This document shows positions 1 through 8,712 of a stretch of DNA of 64,000 bases, piece after piece. A program made the translations under genes and the position numbers. Location: the NCBI GenBank assembly GCA_018241265.1, contig JAFEEF010000018.1:62001-126000 (forward strand), written 5' to 3'. The DNA is from Pseudomonadota bacterium (lineage in GTDB: Bacteria; Pseudomonadota; Gammaproteobacteria; Burkholderiales; Burkholderiaceae_C). Numbering within the stretch: the first letter of the stretch is position 1; each line of letters starts with the position of its first letter. A model generated the notes under the pieces. The model did no database searches and was not told the DNA's origin. It saw only the letters and a list, made by a program, of their open reading frames with translations.

Positions 1-1123
1 CCCTTTCCAGCAACCGCTGCGCGTAGTGGCTCTTGCCGGAGCCCGACAGTCCATGGGTGATGAGGAGTCGCGGATCGCGGAGGCTTGCCAGCTCGACCGC
101 CAGGGCCAGGTAGTCGGGCGACGCGGAAGGATGCAGCGTCGCCACCATGGCCCGCACGAGAGCGCGCTCGACGAGTGCATGCCGAAGCACGGTCACGCCG
201 GCATGCTCGCCGGTCTCGTCGAGCCAGGCGTTGAGCAGCCGCCACGCCAGATCGGATCGCCCGTGCGCCCGCAGGTCCATCACCGCGAAAGCGATGTCGC
301 GCACCACGTCGATCCAGCGCAGCGCGGGATCGAACTCGATGCAGTCGAAGGCCGTCACGTCGGTCGGCGTCACGCCGGAGGCGGCATCGAGCACGACGAG
401 GTTGGCCGCATGCAGGTCGCCGTGGCCCTCGCGGACCGCGCCGCAGGCCTTCCGGGCCGTCCATTCCGGACGCTGCCGCAGCGCTTCCTCGGCCAGCCAG
501 GCGCGCAGCGCCGTGCAGCGAGGATCGCCGGGCCGGGCCTTCGCGAGGCTGTCGGCGGCACCGGCTGCCTGGGCAGCGATCAGGTCCGGCTCGCCCCAGC
601 GCGTGTCGCTTCCGGCGACAGGTGCGGCGCGGTGGAACGCCGCCAGCCGGGCGGCCAGGGCGTCGACCTCCTCGGGCGTCAGCCTGCCGGCCGCCAGCCG
701 CTCGGTGAACAGCGCGCCGCTCGCGAATTGCCGCATGCGGACCGCGTGCTCGATGATCGGGCCGCGCCCGCGCAGTCGCGGGCCGGCCGGCGTGCCGCGG
801 ATCGGGACGACGTCGAGATAGAGCTCAGGTGCCAGACGGCGGTTCAGGCGCAGCTCGTCCTCGCACAGGCGCCGGCGCACGTCCAGACGGCGCGCGTCCA
901 GGAAGGGCAGGCGCACCGGCTTCTTGATCTTCCATGCATGCACGCCGTCGAGCAGCAGCCAGGAGATGTGGGTCTCGACCAGCTTCGCCCCGAGGCGGCG
1001 CTGCAGCGAACGGACCAGCGTCTCCGAATCGGACGCGGCGTCGGTCGCCCGCCGCGGACGGGCGCGCGCGGCCTGTCGTGCGGGCGCCTTGCGCGGCTTC
1101 AGCGTGGGCTGCCGGAACGCCAT
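1..1123 (-). CDS. APH-like/P-loop ATPase fusion protein, C-terminus cut by window edge
   Basis: About 374 residues are in the window, read on the minus strand from an ATG at 1121-1123. An aminoglycoside-phosphotransferase-like fold (COG2187 type) shows GHGDLHAAN near residue 235, which is the kinase-type HGD catalytic loop, and an FDCIEFDP segment near 260. A Walker A motif, GLSGSGKS, follows near residue 357, starting an AAA/zeta-toxin-like kinase domain that continues past base 1. The family is often found with universal stress proteins in low-oxygen regulons; its substrate is unknown. The start overlaps the end of the upstream protease gene by 25 bases, suggesting co-transcription. The start could lie slightly downstream. 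Confidence 0.8.
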   Translation of the reverse strand, partial: MAFRQPTLKPRKAPARQAARARPRRATDAASDSETLVRSLQRRLGAKLVETHISWLLLDGVHAWKIKKPVRLPFLDARRLDVRRRLCEDELRLNRRLAPELYLDVVPIRGTPAGPRLRGRGPIIEHAVRMRQFASGALFTERLAAGRLTPEEVDALAARLAAFHRAAPVAGSDTRWGEPDLIAAQAAGAADSLAKARPGDPRCTALRAWLAEEALRQRPEWTARKACGAVREGHGDLHAANLVVLDAASGVTPTDVTAFDCIEFDPALRWIDVVRDIAFAVMDLRAHGRSDLAWRLLNAWLDETGEHAGVTVLRHALVERALVRAMVATLHPSASPDYLALAVELASLRDPRLLITHGLSGSGKSHYAQRLLER

Positions 1124-2157
1124 GCCTGCGATTCTCGCGCCATCGCGGTGTCGAGGCGGAGTCGTTGCAGGCGGTCGTCGCGGAGCACGACCACATGCGT
1201 CTTCTCGTCGGCACGCCAGCCGAGCAGCGTGTGGACCAGATCGGCGCTGTCGCGGATGGGCCGGTCGTCGACCTGCAGGATCAGGTCGCCGGCACGCAGT
1301 CCCATGCGCCGGGCGATGCCTACGCGCGCGACCTCGGTGACGACGACGGCACCGCCGTAGACCGCCGGGCCGGCCTCGAAGGCCTGCTCGGCCGAGAGAT
1401 CGTCGAAGGTCGCGCCGAGGCGCGGCCGCGGCGATGCATCGCGAGCGATCAGCTCGCGCACGACCTGCGACACGATCTCGATCGGCACCGACAGGCTGAG
1501 CCCGCTCGTGCCTGCCACCCCGGCGATCGTGCGGGCGTTCATGCCGATGATGTTGCCGTCGGCGTCGACCAGCGGACCGCCGGAGTTTCCGGGGTTGAGC
1601 GCGGCATCGCTCTGGATGAAGAGGACCTCGCCGTCCTCGCGGAAGTGGCGGTCGATGCCGCCGACGATGCCGGCGCTGAGCGAGCGCCTGAGCCCGTAGG
1701 GCTCGCCGATCGTCAGCACCCAGTCGCCCGGGCGCAGGGGCGCGGTGCTGCCCAGCACCGGAGCGATCTGCACGCCCGGGACCGACAGCACGGCCACATC
1801 GGTCGTCTCGTCGACACCCACCAGCGTCGCCTCGGCATAGCGGTCGTCGGGCAGCCGCACGAGGACCTGCTGCGCGCCTGCCACCAGATGCGCCGACGTC
1901 GCGACGTGGCCATGCGCATCGACGAAGAATCCGGCACCGACGCGCGCCGGGGCGCCGTCGCCGCCGATGCGCGCAGCGCGCGTCAGCGGGTCGTCGATGC
2001 CGAACACGCCCACCGTCGTCGCGGAGGCCTTGCGCCACGCACTGGTGAATCCGGGTGCGGGACGCGTGTCGCGTGTCGGCAAGGTGTCGGCAGCCGCGAC
2101 GGCGTGCAGGCCCGCCGCGAGTGCGACCGCGCAGGCAAGGGCCGTCCATCGTGTCAT
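1099..2157 (-). CDS. Secreted trypsin-like (HtrA/DegP-type, S1C) serine protease with PDZ domain
   Basis: The protein has 352 residues. It begins with a hydrophobic signal peptide (residues 1-23, ending AVAAAD), so a periplasmic location is expected. The catalytic triad is visible: His90 in ATSAH, Asp120 in TTDVA, Ser192 in GNSGGPL. One PDZ-like domain follows at about 255-335 (GLRAGDLILQVDD). I chose the ATG at 2155-2157 because it precedes the signal peptide; the longer open frame upstream is arginine-rich and unlikely. An FNR-like box at 2230-2243 lies upstream. A second HtrA-like gene lies at 7039-8445 on the other strand. Role: probably envelope protein quality control. Confidence 0.88.
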   Translation of the reverse strand: MTRWTALACAVALAAGLHAVAAADTLPTRDTRPAPGFTSAWRKASATTVGVFGIDDPLTRAARIGGDGAPARVGAGFFVDAHGHVATSAHLVAGAQQVLVRLPDDRYAEATLVGVDETTDVAVLSVPGVQIAPVLGSTAPLRPGDWVLTIGEPYGLRRSLSAGIVGGIDRHFREDGEVLFIQSDAALNPGNSGGPLVDADGNIIGMNARTIAGVAGTSGLSLSVPIEIVSQVVRELIARDASPRPRLGATFDDLSAEQAFEAGPAVYGGAVVVTEVARVGIARRMGLRAGDLILQVDDRPIRDSADLVHTLLGWRADEKTHVVVLRDDRLQRLRLDTAMARESQAWRSGSPR

Positions 2158-2229
2158 GGCGCTCGGGTGTGCGGAAGCCGCCGGATGTTCGAGGTTCGGA
2201 GAACTTAGCTGCGCGACGGGCGCGCGGGA

Positions 2230-2243
2230 TTGACGCCGCGCAA
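2230..2243 (-). promoter_or_regulatory. FNR/ANR-type box upstream of the minus-strand protease
   Basis: On the minus strand the site reads TTGCG-N4-GTCAA, a 7/10 match to TTGAT-N4-ATCAA. About 28 bases downstream is a TAAGTT -10-like hexamer (2202-2207), close to the class II spacing seen at 8709 and 2506. Binding is inferred from pattern and spacing only. The rest of 2158-2554 holds only this site and the phaC promoter. Confidence 0.45.
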
Positions 2244-2505
2244 TCCTCGCTCGGGACGCCGATCGATGCGTTGCCGGCAGACGACGCCAGCGCATGTCTC
2301 GACATCGGTCAGGAGGTCCTTCGCCGGTGCGGCTGCGGCTGCCGGACTACGCCGCACTGATCACCTGCGGCAACCTCGGCCCGGCCCTCGGAATGGTCGT
2401 CGTGATCGCGGTGGCATCCAGTGCGGCGGGCGTCCGCCGCGTGCGCATGATCGAGCCGTTCGAAATCTTCCGCGGCCGAGAAAGTCGTGATGACGTGCTG
2501 CCCGC

Positions 2506-2546
2506 TTGCCGCACGTCAAGGCCGCGTCACCGCGCTTGCCTAGAGT
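2506..2546 (+). promoter_or_regulatory. FNR/ANR-like promoter of the PHA synthase gene
   Basis: TTGCC-N4-GTCAA at 2506-2519 is a degenerate FNR-type palindrome (7/10). A TAGAGT -10 element sits at 2541-2546, inside CCTAGAGTGG. The distance from box centre to -10 is 28.5 bases, identical to the CBS-protein promoter at 8709-8749. This places the box near -41.5, as expected for class II activation. The ATG at 2555 lies only 8 bases past the -10, so the leader would be nearly absent or transcription starts elsewhere. Confidence 0.45.
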
Positions 2547-2554
2547 GGACGGCC

Positions 2555-4276
2555 ATGCCCGTATCCGATTCCCCCGCGGCCGGCGAGAGGCCGATCGATG
2601 CGGTCCATGGCCTCGACCGGCTGCGCGAGGTGATGCTCGCGCGCGCCACGCTCGGGCTGTCGCCCGAGTCGCTCTGGCTCGCATGGGCCGACTGGGCGTT
2701 GCACCTGGCGGGCGCGCCCGGCAAGCGGCTCGAGCTGGCGTCGAGGCTGTGGCAGGCACTCCTGCCAGCCAAGGACGATGCCGCGATCAATCCGCTTGCG
2801 CGCGATCCGCGTTTCGCGGCGGCCGCGTGGCAGCAGCCTCCGTACCGCGACTGGGCGCTCGCCTTCCAGCGCATGGAGGCGTGGTGGCGCGACGCGACGC
2901 GCGGCGTGCCGGGAACCGATCCGCATCACGAAGCGGTCGTGTCGTTCGCCGGACGGCAATGGCTGGACACGATCGCGCCGTCGAACCTGCCCTGGTCCAA
3001 CCCCGAGGTCGTGACGCAGACGGTCGCGCAGGGCGGCCTGAATCTCTGGCGGGGAGCGCTGCACTTCCTCGACGACGTCCGGCGGCGCAGCGTCGGCGCG
3101 GCGCCCGAGGGTGCCGATCGGTTCGTCGTCGGTCGCGACCTCGCGGCCACGCCGGGCCGAGTGGTGCTGCGCAACCGGCTGATCGAGCTCATCCAGTACG
3201 CGCCCACAACGACGCAGGTCCACGCAGAACCGATCCTGATCGTGCCGGCCTGGATCATGAAGTACTACATCCTCGACCTCTCCGCGCACAACTCGCTGGT
3301 GCGTTGGCTGGTGGCGCAAGGCCACACCGTCTTCTGCATCTCGTGGCGCAACATCGGCGAGGAGGATCGCGAGCTGTCGATGGAGGACTACCGGCAGCTC
3401 GGCGTGAAGGCGGCGCTGGACGCGGTCGGCGCGATCGTCGGCCGCGGCCGGGTGCATGCGGCCGGCTACTGCCTGGGCGGCACGCTGCTCTCGATTGCGG
3501 CGGCGGCGATGGCCCGCGCCGGCGACGAGCGCCTGGCCACCGTCACGCTGTTCGCGGCACAGACCGACTTCACCGAGCCCGGCGAGCTTCAGCTCTTCAT
3601 CGACCCGGCGCAGGTGCACATGCTCGACAGCATGATGTGGCAGCGCGGCTATCTCTCGGCCGAGCAGATGGCCGGGGCCTTCCAGATGCTGCAGTCGAAC
3701 GACCTCGTCTGGTCGCGCGTCGTGCACGACTACCTGATGGGCGAGCGCGCCCCGATGCTCGACCTCATGGCCTGGAATGCCGATGCGACACGGATGCCGT
3801 ACCGCATGCATTCCGAGTACCTGCACAGGCTCTTCCTCGGCAACGACCTGGCTGCCGGACGCTACATGGTCGACGGCCATCCGGTCGCACTGCAGAACAT
3901 CCGCGCGCCCCTCTTCGTGGTCGGCACGGAGCGCGACCACGTCGCGCCGTGGCGCTCGGTCTACAAGATCCACTACCTTGCCGACACCGACGTCACGTTC
4001 GCGTTGACCAACGGCGGTCACAACGCCGGCATCGTCAGCGAGCCGGGACATGCGCACCGGCACTACCGCATCGCGACCAAGCCGGCCGACGCGGGCTGCG
4101 TGGGCGCCGACGAGTGGAAGGCTGCCGCGACCTTGCACGAAGGCTCCTGGTGGCCGGCATGGCAGCAATGGCTGGCGAGGCATTCGACGGCCCCGATGGT
4201 GCAGCCGCCGCGCATGGGCGCGCCGGGACATCGTCCGTTGTGCGATGCACCGGGTACCTACGTCATGCAGCGCTGA
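2555..4276 (+). CDS. phaC: Poly(3-hydroxyalkanoate) synthase (PhaC-like)
   Basis: The protein has 573 residues, close to class I/II PHA synthases (about 560-590). It polymerises hydroxyacyl-CoA into storage polyester at the granule surface. The alpha/beta-hydrolase core carries the lipase-like box GYCLGG with nucleophile Cys306. A TERDHVAPW segment supplies the expected acidic residue, and the catalytic His is His489 in GGHNAG. I chose the ATG at 2555 because the upstream extension has no family similarity. It lies 57 bases before acetate kinase on the same strand, so the two are probably co-transcribed. PHA synthase plus acetate kinase suggests carbon overflow under oxygen limitation. Confidence 0.9.
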   Translation: MPVSDSPAAGERPIDAVHGLDRLREVMLARATLGLSPESLWLAWADWALHLAGAPGKRLELASRLWQALLPAKDDAAINPLARDPRFAAAAWQQPPYRDWALAFQRMEAWWRDATRGVPGTDPHHEAVVSFAGRQWLDTIAPSNLPWSNPEVVTQTVAQGGLNLWRGALHFLDDVRRRSVGAAPEGADRFVVGRDLAATPGRVVLRNRLIELIQYAPTTTQVHAEPILIVPAWIMKYYILDLSAHNSLVRWLVAQGHTVFCISWRNIGEEDRELSMEDYRQLGVKAALDAVGAIVGRGRVHAAGYCLGGTLLSIAAAAMARAGDERLATVTLFAAQTDFTEPGELQLFIDPAQVHMLDSMMWQRGYLSAEQMAGAFQMLQSNDLVWSRVVHDYLMGERAPMLDLMAWNADATRMPYRMHSEYLHRLFLGNDLAAGRYMVDGHPVALQNIRAPLFVVGTERDHVAPWRSVYKIHYLADTDVTFALTNGGHNAGIVSEPGHAHRHYRIATKPADAGCVGADEWKAAATLHEGSWWPAWQQWLARHSTAPMVQPPRMGAPGHRPLCDAPGTYVMQR

Positions 4277-4333
4277 GGGAGGCGAGATGTTTCAACCCGC
4301 GATGCTGCGCAACCGTACCTTCGAGGGTCCGGC

Positions 4334-5554
4334 ATGAAGGCGGGCTTCCTGCTGGCGCTCAACCCGGGGTCGTCGTCGATCAAGCTCGGCCTCTACGAGG
4401 TCGTCGACGGTCGTGCGGTCGGCATCGGCCGGGGCGAAGTCGACCTGCAGACAACGCCGCTGGCACTGTCCCTCGAAGTCCGCGGGATGCGCTCCATGCT
4501 GCCCATCGACGCGCCGCTGGACGACACGCTCGGCGAGGTCGTCGATGCGCTCTTGGCGCAGCTCGAGGGGCACGGGGCGCTGGGCGACCTCCGAGCCATC
4601 GGGCACCGGGTGGTGCATGGCGGTACCCGCTTCCACGCCGCAACCGTGGTCGACGACGACGCGCTCGACGCGATCGCCAGCCTGACGCCGCTCGCGCCGC
4701 TCCATCAGCCTCACAGCGTGCGCCTGATGCGTGCGATCCGCAGGCTGCGCCCCTCGGTGGCGCAGACCGCGTCCTTCGACACGGCTTTCCATGTGACGCA
4801 GGACATGCTGGTACGCCGCTACGCCTTGCCTGCCCGCTGGCATGACGCCGGCGTGATGCGTTACGGCTTTCATGGGCTGTCTTACGCGTACATCGCACAG
4901 GTCCTGGCGCGCCGGCATCCGCTCATCGCCCGCGGCCGCGTGGTCGCGGCGCATCTCGGCAGCGGCGCGAGTCTCTGCGCGATGGCCGGCGGCCGCAGCG
5001 TCGACTCGAGCATGGGCTTCTCGACGCTCGACGGCGTGCCGATGTCGACCCGCTGTGGCGCGCTCGACGCAGGCGCCGTGCTGTATCTGATGGAAGAAGG
5101 CGGCCTGGACCTGCGCGCCTTGGAGCACCTCCTCTATCACGAGTCCGGCCTGCTCGGCGTCTCGGGCATCAGCGGCGACCTTCGACGCCTCGAAGCGAGC
5201 GCCGACCCGGCGGCACGCATGGCGCTCGACCTGTTCGCATTCCGCTGCGCGGGCGAGGCCGCCCGCCTGGCCGGCTCGCTCGGCGGGCTCGACGCGCTCG
5301 TCTTCACGGCCGGGATCGGCGAGCACGCCGCGGCGATGCGCGCGGCGATCTGCAGCCGGCTGGCATGGCTCGGGGTTTCGCTCGACGACGCGGCCAACGC
5401 CCGCCACGCCGAGTGCGTCAGCAGTCCGGAGAGCCGCGTCATCGTGCTCGTCGTGCCGACCGACGAAGAGCAGGTGATCGCGGACGAGGCGATCGCCGTG
5501 CTGGGCCCCTTTGCCGGCGACTACTTGTCGACGAATGCGCGCTCGATCACGTAG
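4334..5554 (+). CDS. ackA: Acetate kinase (acetate/propionate kinase family)
   Basis: The protein has 406 residues, the usual length. It interconverts acetyl phosphate and ADP with acetate and ATP in the cytoplasm. Family motifs are in order: NPGSSS (about 10-15), GHRVVHGG, DTAFHV and HLGSGASL, then TAGIGEHAA in the C-terminal ASKHA domain. The ATG at 4334 fits the N-terminal MKxxxLLxLNPGSSS pattern. No phosphotransacetylase gene is adjacent, which is unusual for ackA. The 3' end overlaps the convergent ferredoxin reductase gene by 34 bases. Confidence 0.92.
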   Translation: MKAGFLLALNPGSSSIKLGLYEVVDGRAVGIGRGEVDLQTTPLALSLEVRGMRSMLPIDAPLDDTLGEVVDALLAQLEGHGALGDLRAIGHRVVHGGTRFHAATVVDDDALDAIASLTPLAPLHQPHSVRLMRAIRRLRPSVAQTASFDTAFHVTQDMLVRRYALPARWHDAGVMRYGFHGLSYAYIAQVLARRHPLIARGRVVAAHLGSGASLCAMAGGRSVDSSMGFSTLDGVPMSTRCGALDAGAVLYLMEEGGLDLRALEHLLYHESGLLGVSGISGDLRRLEASADPAARMALDLFAFRCAGEAARLAGSLGGLDALVFTAGIGEHAAAMRAAICSRLAWLGVSLDDAANARHAECVSSPESRVIVLVVPTDEEQVIADEAIAVLGPFAGDYLSTNARSIT

Positions 5555-6294
5555 CGGCCCGGGCGGCTCATGTTGCCCTCGTCCACGCTCCATTTGCGCA
5601 GCACCGCCTGCGTGTCGCGCAGCATCGCCGGGCTGCCGCAGAGCATGAAGCGATCGAGCATCGGGTCGACCGGCGCGACGCCGGCTTCGCGCGCGAGCTG
5701 TTCGCTCTCCAGTAGTGCCGGTAGGCGTCCCCGGTGCGCGAACGCCTCGCGTGTCACGACGGGAAGGTAGCGCAACTGGCGCGCGATCGTCTCGCCCATC
5801 AGCTCGTCGCGCGGCAGGGTGCGTACGATGAGGTCGCGATATGCCAGTTCGGCGACCAGCCGGCAGCCGTGCACCAGCACGACCCGCTCGAAGCGTTCAT
5901 AGGTGCCGGGATCGCGGATGAGGCTCATGAACGGAGCGATCCCGGTGCCGGTCGCGAGCAGGAAGAGCTGCCGGCCCGGCAGCACGTTGTCGATCAGCAG
6001 GGTGCCGGAAGGCTTGCGACCGACGAGCAGCGTGTCGCCGGGCTGCACCAGGCGTAGACGCGACGTGAGCGGGCCGTCCGGCACCTTGATGCTGAGGAAC
6101 TCGAGCTCCGGCGCGAACGACGAACTGGCCAGGCTGTAGGCACGCAGCAAGGGCTTGCCCTCGACCATCAGGCCGATCATCGTGAACTGACCGCTCTGGA
6201 AGCGGAACGAGGGGTCGCGGGTCGTCGTGAAGGAGAACAGCCGACCGGTCCAGTGATGCACCGTCAGGACGCGGACTTCCGAGAGCATGCTCAT
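5521..6294 (-). CDS. fpr: Ferredoxin--NADP(+) reductase
   Basis: The protein has 257 residues, typical of bacterial Fpr. FAD binding is shown by RAYSLASS near residue 50; NADP binding by GTGIAPFMSLIRDP near 115. The C-terminus, YVIERAFVDK, is the family's conserved tail that stacks on the flavin. It transfers electrons between NADPH and ferredoxin or flavodoxin. The gene follows a small membrane-protein gene by 11 bases on the minus strand. The 34-base convergent overlap with ackA means the end of each coding sequence is antisense to the other. Confidence 0.92.
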   Translation of the reverse strand: MSMLSEVRVLTVHHWTGRLFSFTTTRDPSFRFQSGQFTMIGLMVEGKPLLRAYSLASSSFAPELEFLSIKVPDGPLTSRLRLVQPGDTLLVGRKPSGTLLIDNVLPGRQLFLLATGTGIAPFMSLIRDPGTYERFERVVLVHGCRLVAELAYRDLIVRTLPRDELMGETIARQLRYLPVVTREAFAHRGRLPALLESEQLAREAGVAPVDPMLDRFMLCGSPAMLRDTQAVLRKWSVDEGNMSRPGRYVIERAFVDK

Positions 6295-6305
6295 TCGGCG
6301 ATCCG

Positions 6306-6494
6306 TCAGCGACGCAGAGTCCGAATGCCGAGGAGGGTGTAGAGCGGGCAGCGCACGGCGATGCCGGTGACCAGCGGGATCAGCCCGACCCAGCCCCAGG
6401 CGCCGATGAGGCCGGTGATCGACAGGCCGATCAACAACAGTCCGATCGCGATCCGCAGCACGCGATCGAGGCTGCCGACATTCGGTTGAAGCAT
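6306..6494 (-). CDS. Small DUF2892 (YgaP-like) inner-membrane protein
   Basis: The 62-residue protein begins MLQPNVGSLDRVLRIAIG, the characteristic DUF2892 N-terminus. It has two hydrophobic helices (about 13-30 and 33-50) joined by a short turn, and a CPLY motif in the second half. The family is often found alone or fused to rhodanese domains; its function is not established. It is the first gene of a two-gene unit with fpr, so its promoter must lie in 6495-6781, where two FNR-like boxes are found. Confidence 0.85.
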   Translation of the reverse strand: MLQPNVGSLDRVLRIAIGLLLIGLSITGLIGAWGWVGLIPLVTGIAVRCPLYTLLGIRTLRR

Positions 6495-6575
6495 GGCGTG
6501 TCCTTTTCGAAGGCGGTCGATCGGACGATGGAGTTCCGACCGCGATCAGCTTCTCACGGCGGGCGGCGCTGCGGC

Positions 6576-6589
6576 TTGCGCCAGATCAA
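6576..6589 (-). promoter_or_regulatory. FNR/ANR-type box, likely for the DUF2892-fpr unit
   Basis: On the minus strand the site reads TTGAT-N4-CGCAA, an 8/10 match to the FNR consensus. It lies 82 bases upstream of the small membrane-protein start. The -10 region at the expected distance is weak (GAGAAG). Assignment to this direction is inference. The remaining bases of 6495-6781 show no gene. Confidence 0.4.
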
Positions 6590-6705
6590 CCCTGGCCGGC
6601 GGCTCATGCCGCGCGCTCCAGGGAACGGGGTCGGCGAGTCGCTGGGGTTGCTGGTGTTCTTGACGTGGCGGCGGCGGTCGCTGCCGGCATCGGTCGCGCG
6701 ATCGC

Positions 6706-6719
6706 TTGACGGCGGTCAA
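6706..6719 (+). promoter_or_regulatory. Perfect TTGAC-N4-GTCAA palindrome upstream of a usp remnant
   Basis: The two half sites are exact inverted repeats, TTGAC and GTCAA, separated by GGCG. This is a Crp/Fnr-superfamily box (FNR-like with AT replaced by AC/GT). A weak -10, CAAACT (6741-6746), starts 28.5 bases from the box centre, the spacing seen at 2506 and 8709. The site could serve either direction between the divergent fpr and usp transcripts. Confidence 0.5.
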
Positions 6720-6781
6720 TGCCGGCGCTGCGCGCAACGACAAACTCGCGCCATGGTCATTCGTCGAGCAGGAGACTTCCC

Positions 6782-7018
6782 ATGTACCGACGCATCCTGG
6801 TGCCGTTCGATGGCAGCGACGTCTCGCGACATGCATTCGACGAGGCCGTGCAACTCGCGCGTCAGACGGGCGCAGCACTGCGCCTGCTGCACGTCGTCGA
6901 CGCGCCCAGCCTTGCCGTCGGCTTCGAAGCGTATGTGGCCTCCACATATTCGCGGAAGCCGACGGTGAGCGCCGGCGGCAGCCCGATCGGTGGCATCGGC
7001 GCGGGCTGGCGGGGCTGA
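6782..7018 (+). pseudogene. Universal stress protein, 5' fragment
   Basis: This frame encodes 78 residues. The first 60 are a clear UspA N-terminus (MYRRILVPFDGSDVSRHAFD, then ARQTGAALRLLHVVD). Full-length members have about 145 residues and end with the ATP-binding G-x2-G-x9-G-S/T loop, absent here. After about residue 58 similarity stops, and a non-homologous tail ends at a stop. No other frame before the next gene restores the missing half. A matching Usp C-terminal half lies 1.5 kb downstream at 8518-8712. It is either a deletion remnant or one half of an interrupted gene. Confidence 0.75.
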
Positions 7019-7038
7019 CGCAGGCGCAGCGTTCATCG

Positions 7039-8445
7039 ATGGAGAACCCCGCATTCCGCCGGGCGCAAGCATCCGCCGGCGCTGCCGCCGGCTGGTTGCT
7101 CGCGGTGCTGCTGACGACTTCCGCGAGTGCCGCCGCGTTGCTGCCCGACACGCCCGACCTCGCGCCGGCGGTGTCGCGCGAAGAGGCCGTGGTGGTCACG
7201 GTTCGGGTCGTCACGCTGCGCAGTGGCGACCTCGACGACGGCATGCGCCGCAAGCCCGATCCCAACCGCCTTCCGCGCGAGGAGGGCGGCATCGCATCGG
7301 GCTTCATCGTGAGTCACGACGGCGAGATCCTCACGAACGCGCACGCGGTCGCCAATGCGGTAGATGTGCAGGTGCGGCTGGCCGATGGCCGCCAGATGGC
7401 CGCGCGAGTCCTCGGCCTCGATACGTACACCGATGTCGCCCTGCTCAAGGTCGATGCGGCCGGGCTGCCGACCGCGGCCATCGGCGACAGCGGCCATCTC
7501 GCGCCGGGCCAGTGGGTCGTTGCGATCGGCGCACCGTTCGGCCTCGACACCAGCGTCACCGCGGGTGTCGTGAGCGCGCCGAGGCGCTACCTGGCCGGCA
7601 GCGGCGTGCCGCTGATCCAGACCGACGTGGCGGTCAATCCCGGGAGCTCCGGCGGTCCGCTCTTCGATCTGCGTGGCAACGTGGTGGGCATCAACTCGAT
7701 GATCTTTTCCCGCAGCGGCGGTTACATGGGCGTGTCGCTCGCGGTGCCGATCGATCTGGCGATGCAGGTCGCCCAGGCGCTGCGCGTCGATGGGCGCGTC
7801 GTGCGCGGTACCCTCGGCCTCGAGGTCCAGGAGGCATCGGCCGAACTCGGCCGTTCGTTCGGGCTGCCGGACGCCAGCGGCGCCATCGTGCTGCGTGCCG
7901 TGCGGGGCGGTCCGGCCGAGCGGGCTGGCTTGCACAGCGGCGACATCCTGCTCGGCACCGGCTCGCGCACCGATGCGACGATGGTCGAGCTCGAGCAGGA
8001 GATCGCGGACGCGCGGCCGGGCCGAACGCTGACTCTCAACGTCTGGCGTCGAGGGGCTCTGCAACGCGTCGAGCTGACGGTTGCCGCTGCGCCCGCGGAC
8101 GTTCCGCTCGATCTCCCGCAGCCCATCGCCTCGCACGCCGACAGACTCGGCCTCGACCTCGCCGAACTGAGCCCGGCTGCGCGCGCGGCGTTGCATCTCG
8201 AGAGCGGCCTGGCGGTGCTGGAGGCCAGCGGAGCCGGGCTGATGGCGGGAGTGCAGCCGGACGATATCGTGGTGGCGGTGGCCGACGCGCCGGTCAATGC
8301 GCTCGCCGATTTCGACCATGCGCTCGCCGCGCTCGACCCCGCGCGCCCGGTGCCGCTCCTCGTCATGCGCGACGGTGTGCTCGGCTACCTCGCCGTACCG
8401 GCGCCGCGACGCGCGGCAACCGCGATCCCGGGCGCGGCGCGATGA
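7039..8445 (+). CDS. Secreted HtrA/DegP-type serine protease with two PDZ domains
   Basis: The protein has 468 residues. A signal peptide covers about 1-32 (LLAVLLTTSASA). The triad is His102 (TNAH), Asp132 (YTDVA) and Ser204 (GSSGGPL). PDZ 1 lies at about 270-345 (GLHSGDILLGTG) and PDZ 2 at about 385-455 (GVQPDDIVVAVAD). It is expected to be a periplasmic protease/chaperone. It sits between two halves of universal-stress-protein genes; its stop overlaps the start of the second remnant as ATGA. I chose the ATG at 7039, just before the signal peptide. Confidence 0.88.
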   Translation: MENPAFRRAQASAGAAAGWLLAVLLTTSASAAALLPDTPDLAPAVSREEAVVVTVRVVTLRSGDLDDGMRRKPDPNRLPREEGGIASGFIVSHDGEILTNAHAVANAVDVQVRLADGRQMAARVLGLDTYTDVALLKVDAAGLPTAAIGDSGHLAPGQWVVAIGAPFGLDTSVTAGVVSAPRRYLAGSGVPLIQTDVAVNPGSSGGPLFDLRGNVVGINSMIFSRSGGYMGVSLAVPIDLAMQVAQALRVDGRVVRGTLGLEVQEASAELGRSFGLPDASGAIVLRAVRGGPAERAGLHSGDILLGTGSRTDATMVELEQEIADARPGRTLTLNVWRRGALQRVELTVAAAPADVPLDLPQPIASHADRLGLDLAELSPAARAALHLESGLAVLEASGAGLMAGVQPDDIVVAVADAPVNALADFDHALAALDPARPVPLLVMRDGVLGYLAVPAPRRAATAIPGAAR

Positions 8446-8712
8446 GCGCGATCCGGGCCGTCCTCGTCCGCCTGGATGTGACGTCCGAGAGCGCGGTGCG
8501 CCTGGACGTCGCGATGGGTCGGCGAACGCCTGCTGGCACACGCTGCCCGGCATGCCTGCGACATGATCGTCGTGGGCTGCCATGGCCGCGGACGCTTGCG
8601 CGAAAGGCTGTTCGGCGGCGCGTCACGTGAAGTGCTGGAGGCGGCCGCCTTGCCGCTGTGGAGGGTGCATCGAGTGAGGAGGCCGCCGGCCGGCCCGACG
8701 CATGTCCGCTGA
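8442..8712 (+). pseudogene. Universal stress protein remnant with internal deletion and frameshift
   Basis: An ATG at 8442, overlapping the protease stop as ATGA, opens MSAIRAVLVRLDVTSESAVR, a plausible Usp N-terminus. From 8518 a different frame encodes GERLLAHAARHACD, then MIVVGCHGRGRLRERLFGG. This is the C-terminal Usp ATP-binding loop (G-x2-G-x9-G-S), followed by VLEAAALPLWRVH and a stop at 8710-8712. The middle of the protein (about 80 residues) is missing and the frame changes, so no normal Usp can be made. The 3' half may instead belong to the fragment at 6782-7018. Confidence 0.72.

Noticed and set aside
26-1360. Plus-strand frames of 444 and 224 codons at the window start
   Set aside because: They oppose the APH/ATPase gene, whose HGDLH and P-loop motifs show the minus strand is coding.
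2540-4231. A 563-codon minus-strand frame opposite the PHA synthase
   Set aside because: Composition is typical of an antisense shadow; the plus strand carries all PhaC motifs.
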